Shown: one piece after another, positions 33,581-42,997 of the stretch
Position numbering within the stretch: the stretch's first letter is position 1
Layout: the number at the start of each line of letters is the position of its first letter
From: Chryseobacterium sp. MYb7
GTDB lineage: Bacteria > Bacteroidota > Bacteroidia > Flavobacteriales > Weeksellaceae
DNA: 64,000 bases
Assembly (NCBI RefSeq): GCF_002979455.1
Contig: NZ_PCOU01000011.1
Location: 82,226-146,225, forward strand
Direction: 5' to 3'
Notes under the pieces: model-generated
Database searches by the model: none
The model's input: only the letters and a program-made list of their open reading frames with translations
What the model was told of the DNA's origin: nothing
Translations under genes and position numbers: made by a program

Positions 33581-34078
33581 ATGGACACGTTATCTCAATT
33601 AAAATCCGAACTGGAGGGAGAGTTCCAAACCACCAAAAAATTTATTGAACTGTTCCCAGAAGGAAAAAATGACTTCGCTCCTCATGAAAAAAGTATGAAA
33701 CTGATGCCTCTTGCTACTCATCTTGTGGAAGTTTTTGAATGGCCGAATACCATTTTAAATACTTCCGAGCTGGATTTTGGCAAAGGAGACTACAAACCAA
33801 CCATCCTTTCTACAAAAGAAGATCTTATGAAAAAGCTGGAAGATGATTATCAGGCTGGCAAAAAGGCTCTTGAAAGCAGTACAGAAGACGATCTGAATCC
33901 CAGCTGGACTATTAAAAATGACGGCCACGAACTGGCAAGCTGGAGCAAATACGGAGCGATTCGCCATGCTTTAAACCAGATTACCCATCACAGGGCCCAG
34001 CTGGGAGTGTATTACAGACTGAATAATATTCCTTTGCCAGGAAGCTATGGGCCTTCAGCAGACCAGCAAAGTTTTTAA
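33581..34078 (+). CDS. DinB-family protein
   Basis: The 165-residue four-helix protein has the DinB/YfiT pattern with histidines spaced as metal ligands: LMPLATHLVEVFEWPNTILN (first), ASWSKYGAIRHALNQITHHR (second and third). The C-terminus AQLGVYYRLNNIPLPGSYGP is typical. Members bind a divalent metal; some are thiol-dependent S-transferases, but the substrate is unknown. It interrupts the GLPGLI/outer-membrane pair on the opposite strand. Confidence 0.88.
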   Translation: MDTLSQLKSELEGEFQTTKKFIELFPEGKNDFAPHEKSMKLMPLATHLVEVFEWPNTILNTSELDFGKGDYKPTILSTKEDLMKKLEDDYQAGKKALESSTEDDLNPSWTIKNDGHELASWSKYGAIRHALNQITHHRAQLGVYYRLNNIPLPGSYGPSADQQSF

Positions 34079-34104
34079 TTTTAATACATCATTATATCTC
34101 AACA

Positions 34105-34132
34105 AAAAACCAATCCGGATGGATTGGTTTTT
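34105..34132. terminator. Bidirectional terminator
   Basis: AAAAACCAATCC and GGATTGGTTTTT form a perfect 12-bp stem with a 4-base loop, between the converging dinB-like and outer-membrane-protein genes. Confidence 0.9.
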
Positions 34133-34135
34133 ATT

Positions 34136-36847
34136 TTATTTAAAGTTGAATTTTACGGTAAACATTACCTGGCTAGGGCGGAGCTGCATTGTAGTCTGTG
34201 TAATTGTTGCATCCCCAACACTTATTTTTTCAAATACTTTTCTGTCTGCAATATTCATCCATTTCAATTCAAAGTCAACTTTTTTCTTAGTCCAGCTGAA
34301 TTGATAGGAAACATCAAAAAAGCCATTGTTTAATTTTGTCTGACCTAGTTTTGAGTTGATCTGATCCCAATAAAAGCCAATCGTATGATTTTCTAAAGGA
34401 TAGAAAAATACATTCAAATTATGAGTGTAGTTTTCTGTCTTTCCAAGGTCGCTCTGGATAATTCCATTGCTTTGTTTATTCCAAGATTTAGTCATATTGA
34501 AATCAACACTCATCCATGAAAAATAGGTATTATTGAATTTAAACCCTAAGGTATTTCCGTTATTTTTTGTATTGATATCCTGATCGTTTCTTCTTGATTG
34601 TGATTTTGAACTGGTATCATTAAATGTTAATGATGCATTTGTCTTGAATTTTGGAAAGTATTTTCCAATTTCAGCATAAAAGCTATTACTTGTTCTTTTA
34701 TTTTCGCTTTCTATATATTCAATAACGCTAAATCCTAATTCATTGACTGCACTTGATGCCAATAAGTTATTTTTTGTATCGCTTAGTCTGTATCCTACAT
34801 TAAAAAATAGATTGTTCAATGGATTTCTGTACTCCAATCTTAAACCTCCATTTTTTGTATTGGTTTCTGGTATTGGGTTTTTAGGATTCATCACATTAAA
34901 CCCTCCCGGGCTTGTTAGAATATATCCTGCATAAGCAGTTTGAATATCTCCAAAATTATTGCTGATTCCTGCATTCACACTCGCTTTAAAGAATGAAGCA
35001 AATGAATATTGAGCAAAAACATTTGGCGTAAATGTTACTTTACTTAATGATTTGGAAACATTCCTAAAAGCATCTTCGGCTTTGATATGGTTGAAGTTTA
35101 CCGGAAAGCTTGAAAATAAGCTCCATGATTCAGATTTATAATTAATTCCCACGGAAGCTGATGGATTGATTCTCGTGAATTTCAAATCATTTTCATAAGC
35201 TAAACTTGCAAAATCCGGTTTATTTCCTACTGTACTTCCATCAAAGTTTGTTGTCAGGTTATCAGTTGAAAGATCAAATCCTACTTGGGGTGTAAATGTC
35301 CATCCCTTTGTAGAGAAACTGATATTTGCAGAATGTGAAGTGTCTAAAGATTTGATTCTAAAATATTGTAAAGCTGTACTTCCAGGTGTGAAATCTATTG
35401 TCTTTAAAGGACCTTTAAGTGAATCCCTATAAGGAAACTGCAAGTAATTTGCAGGGCTAATTTCTAATGTTTGTCTATCATCCTGATAACTTATATAAGA
35501 CTTAAAGTTCACCATTTTTTCTTTCCAAGGAATGATTGTACTTAAAGAGTTCTGAAAGGATGTAGTAGGTGACTCTAAAGCTTCATTTCCAAATCTAGAG
35601 CCGGTTTTATCATTTCTTTCCGCAAAAGCTCTGTCTGCGTTCCAGAACTGAGAAAATGTGGTAGTATTTTTAAAGAATCCTTTTTTAGCATTTTTAGTGA
35701 ATATCAATTCGCCTTTCAATTTATCTGTATAGAAATTGTTCAGGAATCTTGTATTATACTGTGTTCCTTGCTGAATATCTCTGGTAATACTATTCGACTC
35801 TCTTTCCACTGCATTATTAGTATAGTTTGCATTGGCTTTAAGTTCCCATTCTTTCTTTTTATCAATATTAGTAAGATAATTCGCTGACAGATAATGAACA
35901 CTGTTCATCAAATATCGTTTTACCGGAAGATCTGGTACCGTTGCATTTTCTACATCTAACCAGTTATTTTGTGAAATATTACTTCTTCTTCCTTCCCATG
36001 AGCTACCAAAAGCCAGAATATTCCCTTCATTTTCCACCTGTTCACCCATATTATTGGTTTTGTAATTGACTACCCACTGGCTTTTCTGTCCGAAAAACAT
36101 GGGGGTTAGCTTTACATTCCAAAGCCATGGATCTCCGAAGCCCGTTCCTACTTCTCCTCTACCTGTCATGGTAACGGAGTTTTTCAGCTTGATATTGATG
36201 GCTGCCTGATCTGAAGGTACTTTGTCTTGAAGGATTTTTACCGGCTGGTGATTTTCTAGAACTTCTACTTTCTGTACTGCATCTTTTGGAAGAGAGTTGT
36301 TGATGGTTCCATAACCTCCTTCCATAAGGTCTTTTCCGTTTACATAAAATTTATTGATGGCAGTTCCCTGATATAGGACTGTTCCGTCGGGATTTACTTC
36401 AATTCCCGGCATCTTTTTCATTACATCTGCCAGGGTTCTGTCGTTTTTACTGTTGAATGCTTTAAGATCGTATGAAATGGTATCCCCTTTTGCGGTAATC
36501 ATTTTTGTTTTCAGCTGTACTTCTTTAATTTCTGTGGCTTCAGACTGCATTTTGAAATTCAGGTTCTGATCACTATTGCTGATTTGCTTGGTAAGAGGTT
36601 TCTGATTGAAAGCTTTCACTTTAAGATCTACATTAGATTCTGCGGAGGTGAAAGTTACTTTATATTCTCCCTTGGAATTGGTAATTCCGTAAGCCAGAAT
36701 AGCATCTTTACCAGGTTCTTCTATAGTCACACTGGCACTTGGTATGGCTACCCCATCATCATCTGTGATTTTTCCTGATACCGTTTTCTGTGCAAAAGTA
36801 AGCACAGTAAAGAAAAGCATCAGAAATAAAGAAATATTTTTTTTCAT
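34136..36847 (-). CDS. TonB-dependent-receptor-like outer-membrane beta-barrel protein
   Basis: The 903-residue protein has a signal peptide (ISLFLMLFFTVLTFAQKTVS) and a carboxypeptidase-regulatory-like domain at about 20-110 (GKITDDDGVAIPSASVTIEE). A plug-like domain follows (DVMKKMPGIEVNPDGTVLYQ, INKFYVNGKDLMEGGYGTIN), then a long barrel ending RPSQVMFTVKFNFK. No TonB box is evident. It belongs to the outer-membrane barrel group that accompanies GLPGLI proteins, and the shared promoter motif supports a link with 32501-33397. The ligand is unknown. Confidence 0.88.
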   Translation of the reverse strand: MKKNISLFLMLFFTVLTFAQKTVSGKITDDDGVAIPSASVTIEEPGKDAILAYGITNSKGEYKVTFTSAESNVDLKVKAFNQKPLTKQISNSDQNLNFKMQSEATEIKEVQLKTKMITAKGDTISYDLKAFNSKNDRTLADVMKKMPGIEVNPDGTVLYQGTAINKFYVNGKDLMEGGYGTINNSLPKDAVQKVEVLENHQPVKILQDKVPSDQAAINIKLKNSVTMTGRGEVGTGFGDPWLWNVKLTPMFFGQKSQWVVNYKTNNMGEQVENEGNILAFGSSWEGRRSNISQNNWLDVENATVPDLPVKRYLMNSVHYLSANYLTNIDKKKEWELKANANYTNNAVERESNSITRDIQQGTQYNTRFLNNFYTDKLKGELIFTKNAKKGFFKNTTTFSQFWNADRAFAERNDKTGSRFGNEALESPTTSFQNSLSTIIPWKEKMVNFKSYISYQDDRQTLEISPANYLQFPYRDSLKGPLKTIDFTPGSTALQYFRIKSLDTSHSANISFSTKGWTFTPQVGFDLSTDNLTTNFDGSTVGNKPDFASLAYENDLKFTRINPSASVGINYKSESWSLFSSFPVNFNHIKAEDAFRNVSKSLSKVTFTPNVFAQYSFASFFKASVNAGISNNFGDIQTAYAGYILTSPGGFNVMNPKNPIPETNTKNGGLRLEYRNPLNNLFFNVGYRLSDTKNNLLASSAVNELGFSVIEYIESENKRTSNSFYAEIGKYFPKFKTNASLTFNDTSSKSQSRRNDQDINTKNNGNTLGFKFNNTYFSWMSVDFNMTKSWNKQSNGIIQSDLGKTENYTHNLNVFFYPLENHTIGFYWDQINSKLGQTKLNNGFFDVSYQFSWTKKKVDFELKWMNIADRKVFEKISVGDATITQTTMQLRPSQVMFTVKFNFK

Positions 36848-36862
36848 ACTTATTATTTGCTC

Positions 36863-36894
36863 AATTAGTTAATCATTCTCGTTTTTTGTTACAC
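36863..36894 (-). promoter_or_regulatory. Shared promoter motif upstream of the outer-membrane protein gene
   Basis: The minus strand has GTGTAACAAAA (36884-36894) and ACTAATT (36863-36869) separated by 14 bases, as at 33415-33446, and lies 15 bases before the ATG. Confidence 0.6.
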
Positions 36895-37299
36895 TTCCTA
36901 TAAAGATGAATTTTATAGATAAAGGTTAAATCTTTATCACTACAAACATAGTGATATTTTTTAAACTGTTGAATATTTTTCAAAAATGATGTCTCTTTTT
37001 TATCAATTTTAATTCTGCCTGTTAATTTTTATACAGCTGATTGTTTTCCTTCAAAAATTATATTTGGCATGCAAAATCTTCAAAATTTTTCATCATTTAT
37101 TTTTTTAAAATTTGATAACAAAATATGGATGAACATTATCATATTGAGCATGATAAAAGCAATTTTCAGCAAAAGAGAAAACACTAAAATTCTTATTTAG
37201 ACTAGATAGTAAAATCTGATTTGAATCATAGATTAAAAAAAAATTAAACCCTATTCCATAAATATATATTTAATAATTTTGTAACATAAAATTTATAAA
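36895..37299. other. AT-rich divergent intergenic region
   Basis: The 405-base gap separates the barrel gene (minus) from the cupin gene (plus). A perfect TAnnTTTG -7 element, TAATTTTG at 37274-37281, lies 18 bases before the cupin ATG; no -33 is evident. No small gene is visible. Confidence 0.5.
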
Positions 37300-38181
37300 A
37301 TGGGAATTATTTTAAAGCCTATAGATGTTGTAGAAGACATTTCGAAAGAAGAATTCTACGAAAAATATCTGAAGCCAAGAAGGCCCGTTGTCATCAGGAA
37401 TATGGCAAAAAACTGGCCGGCTTACCAAAAATGGACGATGGAATATATGAAGGAGGTTGTAGGAGATGTGGAAGTTCCGCTATATGACAGCTCAAAAGCA
37501 GATCCCTCTGCTCCCATCAATGCTGCTGCCGCAAAAATGAAGTTTGGAGATTATATAGATCTTATACAACGTGAGCCTACTGACCTCAGAATATTTCTTT
37601 TTGATCCAATAAAATATGCTCCTAAGCTTTTGGATGATTATATTTCTCCCAAAAAATTAATGGGTGGCTTTCTGGATAAATATCCCAATATGTTCTTTGG
37701 TGGAAAAGGATCTGTAACGTTCCTTCACTTTGATATTGATATGGCTCATATCTTCCACACTCACTTTAACGGAAGAAAACACATTCTTCTTTTTGATTAC
37801 AAATGGAGAGAAAGACTTTACCAGATACCTTATGCAACTTATGCACTGGAAGATTATGATATTGAAAATCCAGACTTCACAAAATTCCCGGCGCTGGATG
37901 GTGTAGAAGGAATTGAGTGCTATCTTGAGCATGGTGATACATTATTCATGCCTACAGGATGGTGGCACTGGATGAAATATCTGGACGGAAGTTTCTCTAT
38001 TTCTCTAAGAGCATGGGACAAATCATGGGCGGTAAAAGCACACTCTCTTTGGAATCTTACGGTACAGCGTAAATTTGACGATATTATGAAGTCTAATTTC
38101 AAAAAGAGTTACATGGACTGGAAAGAGAAAATGGCCGTTAAAAGAGCAGAAATTGCCTTGAAGAGAGGCTTACCAAGATAA
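37300..38181 (+). CDS. Cupin-like JmjC-type 2-oxoglutarate oxygenase
   Basis: The 293-residue protein has the cupin_8/JmjC pattern: RRPVVIRNMAKNWPAYQKWT near the N-terminus, iron ligands in TFLHFDIDMAHIFHTHFNGR (HxD), the lysine strand KHILLFDYKWRERLYQIPY, and the distal histidine after GDTLFMPTGWWHWMKYLDGS. Such enzymes hydroxylate proteins or RNA. The likely target is unknown. The last 50 residues are basic and helical. It has its own promoter and terminator. Confidence 0.85.
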   Translation: MGIILKPIDVVEDISKEEFYEKYLKPRRPVVIRNMAKNWPAYQKWTMEYMKEVVGDVEVPLYDSSKADPSAPINAAAAKMKFGDYIDLIQREPTDLRIFLFDPIKYAPKLLDDYISPKKLMGGFLDKYPNMFFGGKGSVTFLHFDIDMAHIFHTHFNGRKHILLFDYKWRERLYQIPYATYALEDYDIENPDFTKFPALDGVEGIECYLEHGDTLFMPTGWWHWMKYLDGSFSISLRAWDKSWAVKAHSLWNLTVQRKFDDIMKSNFKKSYMDWKEKMAVKRAEIALKRGLPR

Positions 38182-38184
38182 TTA

Positions 38185-38212
38185 AAAAGACGTTTCGATG
38201 GAAACGTCTTTT
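38185..38212. terminator. Bidirectional terminator
   Basis: AAAAGACGTTTC and GAAACGTCTTTT flank a 4-base loop between the cupin and M14 peptidase genes. Confidence 0.9.
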
Positions 38213-38239
38213 TTAGTTTATTTATTCAATATCAATAAT

Positions 38240-39973
38240 TTACAACACTCTGTAAACAGGATACTGTCTGAATGTTTTTTCTTCAAAATAAGGGGAATGT
38301 CTGTACACCCAGTCTAACTGTGCATCTCCATCTTCAGACAATTTTTTATCTGATGCTTTAGCTGCTTCAAAAGCGTCTTTCAGTTTTTTGTCTTTTTTCA
38401 AGAGTTCAGCTGCTGTGTCTTCGAAAATATAGGCAGAATAATATTCTTTCTGAGCGAGAATTCCATCAAAGAAATTCCAGTTGAAAAATGAATCTAACGC
38501 TTCAGGTTCAAGGGTTTCTATAATATATTTTACACCAGCCTGATTGGTAGAAACGAGGTAGTCTCCTGCTGCAAATGTCATATTTTTATGGGAAGCATCA
38601 ACCGCAGTTTCAAAATGCAGATAATGCCCTTCGTAAGGGTTTTTAACGGTTTTAAAGTCTTTGATATTATAGGACTCCACCGCCATCGTGCTGTCTTTCT
38701 GTGTCGGTTTCATCTGAATTTTATTTCTTTTAAATTCTTCAATCACACGGTACTGTGACTGTGGAATCACATAATACTTCGGAATGGTAATATATCCTGT
38801 AGGAACAGCAGTAGTAAAGAGTTTTATATTCTTGGTAAAGGGCTTGTTTCTATCATAATAGAGCCTTGGCTTTCCTGAAACTTCACTGGGTTTATATTTT
38901 CCTTCATATCCTTTAAAATCCATCGTAGAGAACTTTGTAGAATCTATTTTCCAACGGATGCCGTATTGTTTTCCTGCCTGATATTGTTTTAAATTTTCAA
39001 TGCGAAGCTGCTTTACTTTCTGATAGTCTTTATCTAAATTCTGCAGGTTGACCAGCATATATTTGTAAGTAGCATCTACTCTTTTGTCATAAGGCTTCAG
39101 CATATGGGTTTCGGGAACGGTTCCTAAAGAATTGAAAAGAGACATATATCCTGTAGAGTATCTCGGAGAGTCTTCAAATGAAGCAAACCCTACTTCGGGA
39201 ACATCTCCGTGAATATTGACATAAGGAGTACTTTCATAGCCTAATTTCTTCATATCCTCAAGGTTTTTAGCCTGATAATCATTATAGAAATAATTTCCGA
39301 GGATATTTCCAAGACGCTCTTTAAAGGTAGAAATATAGGTGAATGTATATTGATAATCTGCTCCGTTGCTTACATGGTTATCTATGAAAACATCCGGTTT
39401 TAACCATTGATAGATTTCCTGAAAGCTTCTTGCATTTTTAGAATCTGCCTTGATAAAATCTCTGTTCAGGTCATAATTTCTTGTATTTCCCCTGAAACCA
39501 TACTGTTCCGGACCGTTTTGATTGGCTCTGGAATAGGAACCTCTGTTCAGCATTCCACTTACATTATAAGCGGAAATTGCGGCAATGATAAAATTCTGTG
39601 GAGTTTTGATTTTCTTGACAGCAAGATCTCTCATTAACATCATGGTGGCATCTATTCCGTCTGGTTCCCCAGGGTGAATACCGTTATTGACAAAGAGAAT
39701 GGCTTTGTCTTTTCTTAATTTATCAAGATCTTTTTCAGGAAAAGGGTTATAAACCACTACATAAATGGGTTTCCCATTGTCATCTTCTCCTTTTTTAAGG
39801 TATTGAATGGTATTGAAATTTTTGGATAGATCCTGATAGTAGCTGTTCATTTCATCATAGGTAACCGTCTGGTTGCCATTTCCTTTTTCAAAAGGGGTCT
39901 GAAATGATTTCTGAGCCAAAAACAAAGTAGAACTCAGGGTGAATAAAAGATATTTCAGTTTCATTGAAGTCAT
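38240..39973 (-). CDS. M14-family zinc carboxypeptidase, secreted
   Basis: The 577-residue protein has a short signal peptide (KLKYLLFTLSSTLFLAQKSF). The M14 zinc motif HxxE is in FVNNGIHPGEPDGIDATMML, with the third ligand in VFIDNHVSNGADYQYTFTYI. TMMLMRDLAV and NRDFIKADSKNARSFQEIYQ are other conserved parts. It probably removes C-terminal residues or processes peptidoglycan or peptides outside the cytoplasm. The C-terminal 200 residues form an uncharacterised extension common in Bacteroidota M14 peptidases. Confidence 0.88.
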   Translation of the reverse strand: MTSMKLKYLLFTLSSTLFLAQKSFQTPFEKGNGNQTVTYDEMNSYYQDLSKNFNTIQYLKKGEDDNGKPIYVVVYNPFPEKDLDKLRKDKAILFVNNGIHPGEPDGIDATMMLMRDLAVKKIKTPQNFIIAAISAYNVSGMLNRGSYSRANQNGPEQYGFRGNTRNYDLNRDFIKADSKNARSFQEIYQWLKPDVFIDNHVSNGADYQYTFTYISTFKERLGNILGNYFYNDYQAKNLEDMKKLGYESTPYVNIHGDVPEVGFASFEDSPRYSTGYMSLFNSLGTVPETHMLKPYDKRVDATYKYMLVNLQNLDKDYQKVKQLRIENLKQYQAGKQYGIRWKIDSTKFSTMDFKGYEGKYKPSEVSGKPRLYYDRNKPFTKNIKLFTTAVPTGYITIPKYYVIPQSQYRVIEEFKRNKIQMKPTQKDSTMAVESYNIKDFKTVKNPYEGHYLHFETAVDASHKNMTFAAGDYLVSTNQAGVKYIIETLEPEALDSFFNWNFFDGILAQKEYYSAYIFEDTAAELLKKDKKLKDAFEAAKASDKKLSEDGDAQLDWVYRHSPYFEEKTFRQYPVYRVL

Positions 39974-40040
39974 ATTTTCAGACTTTAAAATTAATCATCT
40001 TTTGTGAAAGGGCGAATAAGCGAAATTGTTTTTAAAATAA

Positions 40041-40073
40041 AAACCTCACAGGTATTATTACTCTGTGAGGTTT
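40041..40073 (-). terminator. Terminator of the NAD/ADP-ribose operon
   Basis: AAACCTCACAG and CTGTGAGGTTT pair in an 11-bp stem with an 11-base loop, followed by TTTATTTTAAA on the minus strand, 14 bases past the metallophosphoesterase gene. Confidence 0.88.
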
Positions 40074-40086
40074 ATTCTCTCGTCTT

Positions 40087-40815
40087 TTAATTTCTTCCAT
40101 TTTCATTGGGGTACAAGGATGGAAGTGGATCACTTTGCCAGAATTGTTTGGTATCAATATCCATGATGGATAAAGATCCGGTATAAGCTGCTCCGGTATC
40201 CATATTCCAGATATTGGCCTTATTGGCCGGTATTTTAATTCCAATTTCAAGAGTGGGAGTATGCCCGATGAATATTTCTTTGTACAAAAGCAGCCTTTTA
40301 GGATATAATTCTGAGTTTCTCTGTAATTTTTTATCCATTGCTACAGCGGTTTCCCAGAGCGTTCTGTCCCAACGGTAATTGCTGGAATAAACTTCTTTTT
40401 CCGGCCCGTGCATGGAGGCATATCCTGCATGAATAAACAGCCTGTTCTGATCATCAATATGATAATTTTTCATCCTTTGAAAGAATTCGAGATGAATATC
40501 CAACTCTTCAAGGGAGTAATCAACATAGCTTTCTATGGTGTTTTTTCCTCCGTTGAAAAGCCATACATCGGGTTTTTGTCCCAATGTCAACCAGTCTTCG
40601 CACCATGCATCATGATTTCCTTTGATGAAAATACATTTTTGTTTTTCGGAAAGTTCGATTAAGAACTGAATGATTTGTGAAGACTCACTCCACCCGTCTA
40701 CATAATCTCCGAGAAAAATCAGCTGATCATTTTGTGTCACGCTTGCTCTTTCAAGAACCTCTTTTAAAGCTTTAAATCCTCCGTGAATGTCTCCTATGAC
40801 TAATGTTCTGCTCAT
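40087..40815 (-). CDS. PPP-type metallophosphoesterase
   Basis: The 242-residue protein carries all metal-binding motifs of the Ser/Thr-phosphatase/ApaH-like superfamily: LVIGDIHGGFKAL, FLGDYVDGWSESSQ, FIKGNHDAWCEDW, LFIHAGYASMHGPE and IFIGHTPTLEIG. In this context a role on ADP-ribose phosphates is attractive: KptA, ending one base after it starts, releases ADP-ribose 1''-2'' cyclic phosphate. That substrate is inference; protein phosphatase or dinucleotide polyphosphatase are alternatives. It is the last gene of the operon. Confidence 0.85.
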   Translation of the reverse strand: MSRTLVIGDIHGGFKALKEVLERASVTQNDQLIFLGDYVDGWSESSQIIQFLIELSEKQKCIFIKGNHDAWCEDWLTLGQKPDVWLFNGGKNTIESYVDYSLEELDIHLEFFQRMKNYHIDDQNRLFIHAGYASMHGPEKEVYSSNYRWDRTLWETAVAMDKKLQRNSELYPKRLLLYKEIFIGHTPTLEIGIKIPANKANIWNMDTGAAYTGSLSIMDIDTKQFWQSDPLPSLYPNENGRN

Positions 40816-40816
40816 A

Positions 40817-41359
40817 TTACTTTGAAATATATTTTGCGTCTACAAAATCTGTGAGCCAAACTCCGTTTGCAGACTGGTAGAAAGATAATCCTTCCTGGTG
40901 CATCGTTCCGGTTCTGATGGTGAGAATCACAGGTTTACCGTGTCTCATCCCGACCTTTGTAGCGGTCTCTTTATCAGCACTTAAGTGTACATGCTGGCGT
41001 GCTCTTTTTTCAATTCCTTTCTCTAAAATGGAAGAGATATTTCCTTCTGCCGTTCCATGATACAGAAATTCAGGAGGTTGTTTGGCTTCCAAATCCAGAT
41101 CGATATCAATAGAATGTCCCTGACTTGCTCTGATCTTCGTTTTATCTTCGTTAAAAGCAAAACGTTTTTTATTGTTGGTTTCTACTACCTCATCTAATTC
41201 TTCGGGAGTAAAATATATTCTTCTTTTGGCTGATTTCGCTCTCAGCTCTTCTACATGTGCCCAACCGTTTTCATCCAGTGTAAGGCCTATACTTTCCGGC
41301 TGATGCCTCAAGATCAGGCTTAAAAATTTACTTATTTTTTTCTTTTCTATTTCGTTCAT
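40817..41359 (-). CDS. kptA: RNA 2'-phosphotransferase (Tpt1/KptA)
   Basis: The 180-residue enzyme uses NAD+ to remove a 2'-phosphate from RNA, giving nicotinamide and ADP-ribose 1''-2'' cyclic phosphate. Conserved parts are SKFLSLILRHQPESIGLTLD (Arg-His), IRASQGHSIDIDL, FLYHGTAEGNISSILEKGIE and HVHLSADKETATKVGMRHGK. Bacteria lack the tRNA-splicing step that makes this substrate in yeast, so its targets may be damaged or repaired RNA. It lies 1 base before the phosphoesterase gene. Confidence 0.93.
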   Translation of the reverse strand: MNEIEKKKISKFLSLILRHQPESIGLTLDENGWAHVEELRAKSAKRRIYFTPEELDEVVETNNKKRFAFNEDKTKIRASQGHSIDIDLDLEAKQPPEFLYHGTAEGNISSILEKGIEKRARQHVHLSADKETATKVGMRHGKPVILTIRTGTMHQEGLSFYQSANGVWLTDFVDAKYISK

Positions 41360-41369
41360 GGTTTGTTTT

Positions 41370-42311
41370 TTAATTCATTAATTTTTGATGCAGTTTCTCA
41401 CACAATGCTTCAATATCATCCTTTCTCACCAGCTCAGCAACCCATTCTTGCGGAATATTTTCATATCCATAATAAATTCCTGCAATTCCTCCGGTGATGG
41501 CTCCTGTTGTATCTGTATCTTCTCCCAAATTTACTGCTTTTAAAACTGCTTCAGAATAACTTTCGGAGTTGAGAAAGCACCATAGAGAAGCTTCCAGGCT
41601 GTGAAGGACATATCCTCCGCTCTTAATTTCATCTTCAGGATATTGGGAAATATCATTTTTTAGAATTCTTCCGAAAAGTTCAATTTCAATTGGATTAAAT
41701 CCCTGTTTTTCAGCATAATCTAATGCAATTTTTTGTGTATAAGCATATGCTTCTCTTTTGCTCTTCCCTTTCAACAATTGAATAGCAAAAATAACATAGA
41801 TGAAACAGGCAAAAACAGAACGGAAATGCCCGTGAGTTATTGCTGAGACTTCTTTTACCGTCAGATAGAGTTTCTGAACATCATTTTCATTTTCAAGATA
41901 AAAAGCAATAGGAAGAATTCTCATTAAAGAACCATTCCCGTTGTCTTCTTCAAAAATATTTCCTGAAAACTTAGCACTTTCACCTTTGATTAATCTTGCT
42001 AAGGCATGTCTTGTCGTTCCTCCGATATCGAAAAGTCTTCCATGGGCTGTCCAATGACCATATTTATTCCATTTGACAAAGCTTTGTCCGATCTTTTCCA
42101 GATCATAACCTTTAGTAATTTCTTCTGCAAGACAAAGTGTAAGAGAGCTATCATCACTCCACGTTCCTTTGGGCTGGTTCCAGGACATGTATTCCAGCAT
42201 TTTTGTTACCGGAGAACGTTTTAAGTCTTCTCTTTTCTTAAATTCCACCGGAACACCAAGAGCATCTCCAATGCAGACACCCATAATTCCGGCTTTTACT
42301 TTGTTTTCCAT
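41370..42311 (-). CDS. ADP-ribosylglycohydrolase
   Basis: The 313-residue DraG/ARH-family hydrolase has the two-magnesium motifs: GVCIGDALGVPVEFKKREDL, KGTWSDDSSLTLCLAEEIT and NLGEDTDTTGAITGGIAG. It cleaves ADP-ribose from modified arginine, serine or small molecules. The length fits. It overlaps the sirtuin gene by one base, so they are coupled. Confidence 0.92.
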   Translation of the reverse strand: MENKVKAGIMGVCIGDALGVPVEFKKREDLKRSPVTKMLEYMSWNQPKGTWSDDSSLTLCLAEEITKGYDLEKIGQSFVKWNKYGHWTAHGRLFDIGGTTRHALARLIKGESAKFSGNIFEEDNGNGSLMRILPIAFYLENENDVQKLYLTVKEVSAITHGHFRSVFACFIYVIFAIQLLKGKSKREAYAYTQKIALDYAEKQGFNPIEIELFGRILKNDISQYPEDEIKSGGYVLHSLEASLWCFLNSESYSEAVLKAVNLGEDTDTTGAITGGIAGIYYGYENIPQEWVAELVRKDDIEALCEKLHQKLMN

Positions 42312-42997
42312 CAGGCTAAATTGACTAATTTATCAAACAATAATTTCATCCCTTGAGTGGCTGTTTCTTTCATTACAACGGCTCTCTGTCCGTATCCAAA
42401 TCCTGTTTCATTAGGATTGATGACGATTAAAAGACAATCATCTTTGATGTCATGAATCAGTCCGGCAGCGGGATAAACCTGCAAAGAAGTTCCGATTACC
42501 AATAGAATATCCGCTTCTTTTACAATTTCTTTTGCTGTCTGATACAAAGGAACATCTTCTCCGAACCAAACGATAAAAGGCCTTAATTGTGCCCCATCTT
42601 CAGCTTTGTCACCGATATTGATATCTTCTTTTTGTTCATAAATCATGTTTTTATTATTGCAAGAACATGACTTGAACAGTTCTCCGTGGATATGAAGGAT
42701 ATTGGTAGATCCAGCTCTTTCATGAAGATCATCAATATTCTGGGTAATGATCTGTACCTCAAAATGTTTTTCCAGCTCCGCCAGTAATTGATGAGCTTCG
42801 TTGGGCTGTACTTCATGCAACTGGCGTCTTCTTTGGTTGTAAAATTCCAATACCAAAGCTCTGTCTTTTCGCCATCCTTCCGGACTTGCCACATCTGTTA
42901 CATTATGATTTTCCCAGAGCCCATCTCCGTCTCTGAAGGTTTTTATTCCGCTTTCGGCACTGATTCCTGCGCCGCTTAATATGGTTAGTTTTTTCAT
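42311..42997 (-). CDS. cobB: Sirtuin-type NAD-dependent deacylase with reduced zinc motif
   Basis: The 228-residue protein has the Sir2 motifs GAGISAESGIKTFRDGDGLW, TQNIDDLHERAG with catalytic His in ILHIHGELF, and VIGTSLQVYPAAGLI. YNQRRR near residue 55 matches the YxxR of desuccinylating class III sirtuins. The usual zinc finger has four cysteines, but here only a CSC pair is seen, before NNKNMIYEQKED, with no second pair. It consumes NAD+ and makes O-acyl-ADP-ribose, a substrate for macrodomains in this operon. Confidence 0.9.
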   Translation of the reverse strand: MKKLTILSGAGISAESGIKTFRDGDGLWENHNVTDVASPEGWRKDRALVLEFYNQRRRQLHEVQPNEAHQLLAELEKHFEVQIITQNIDDLHERAGSTNILHIHGELFKSCSCNNKNMIYEQKEDINIGDKAEDGAQLRPFIVWFGEDVPLYQTAKEIVKEADILLVIGTSLQVYPAAGLIHDIKDDCLLIVINPNETGFGYGQRAVVMKETATQGMKLLFDKLVNLA

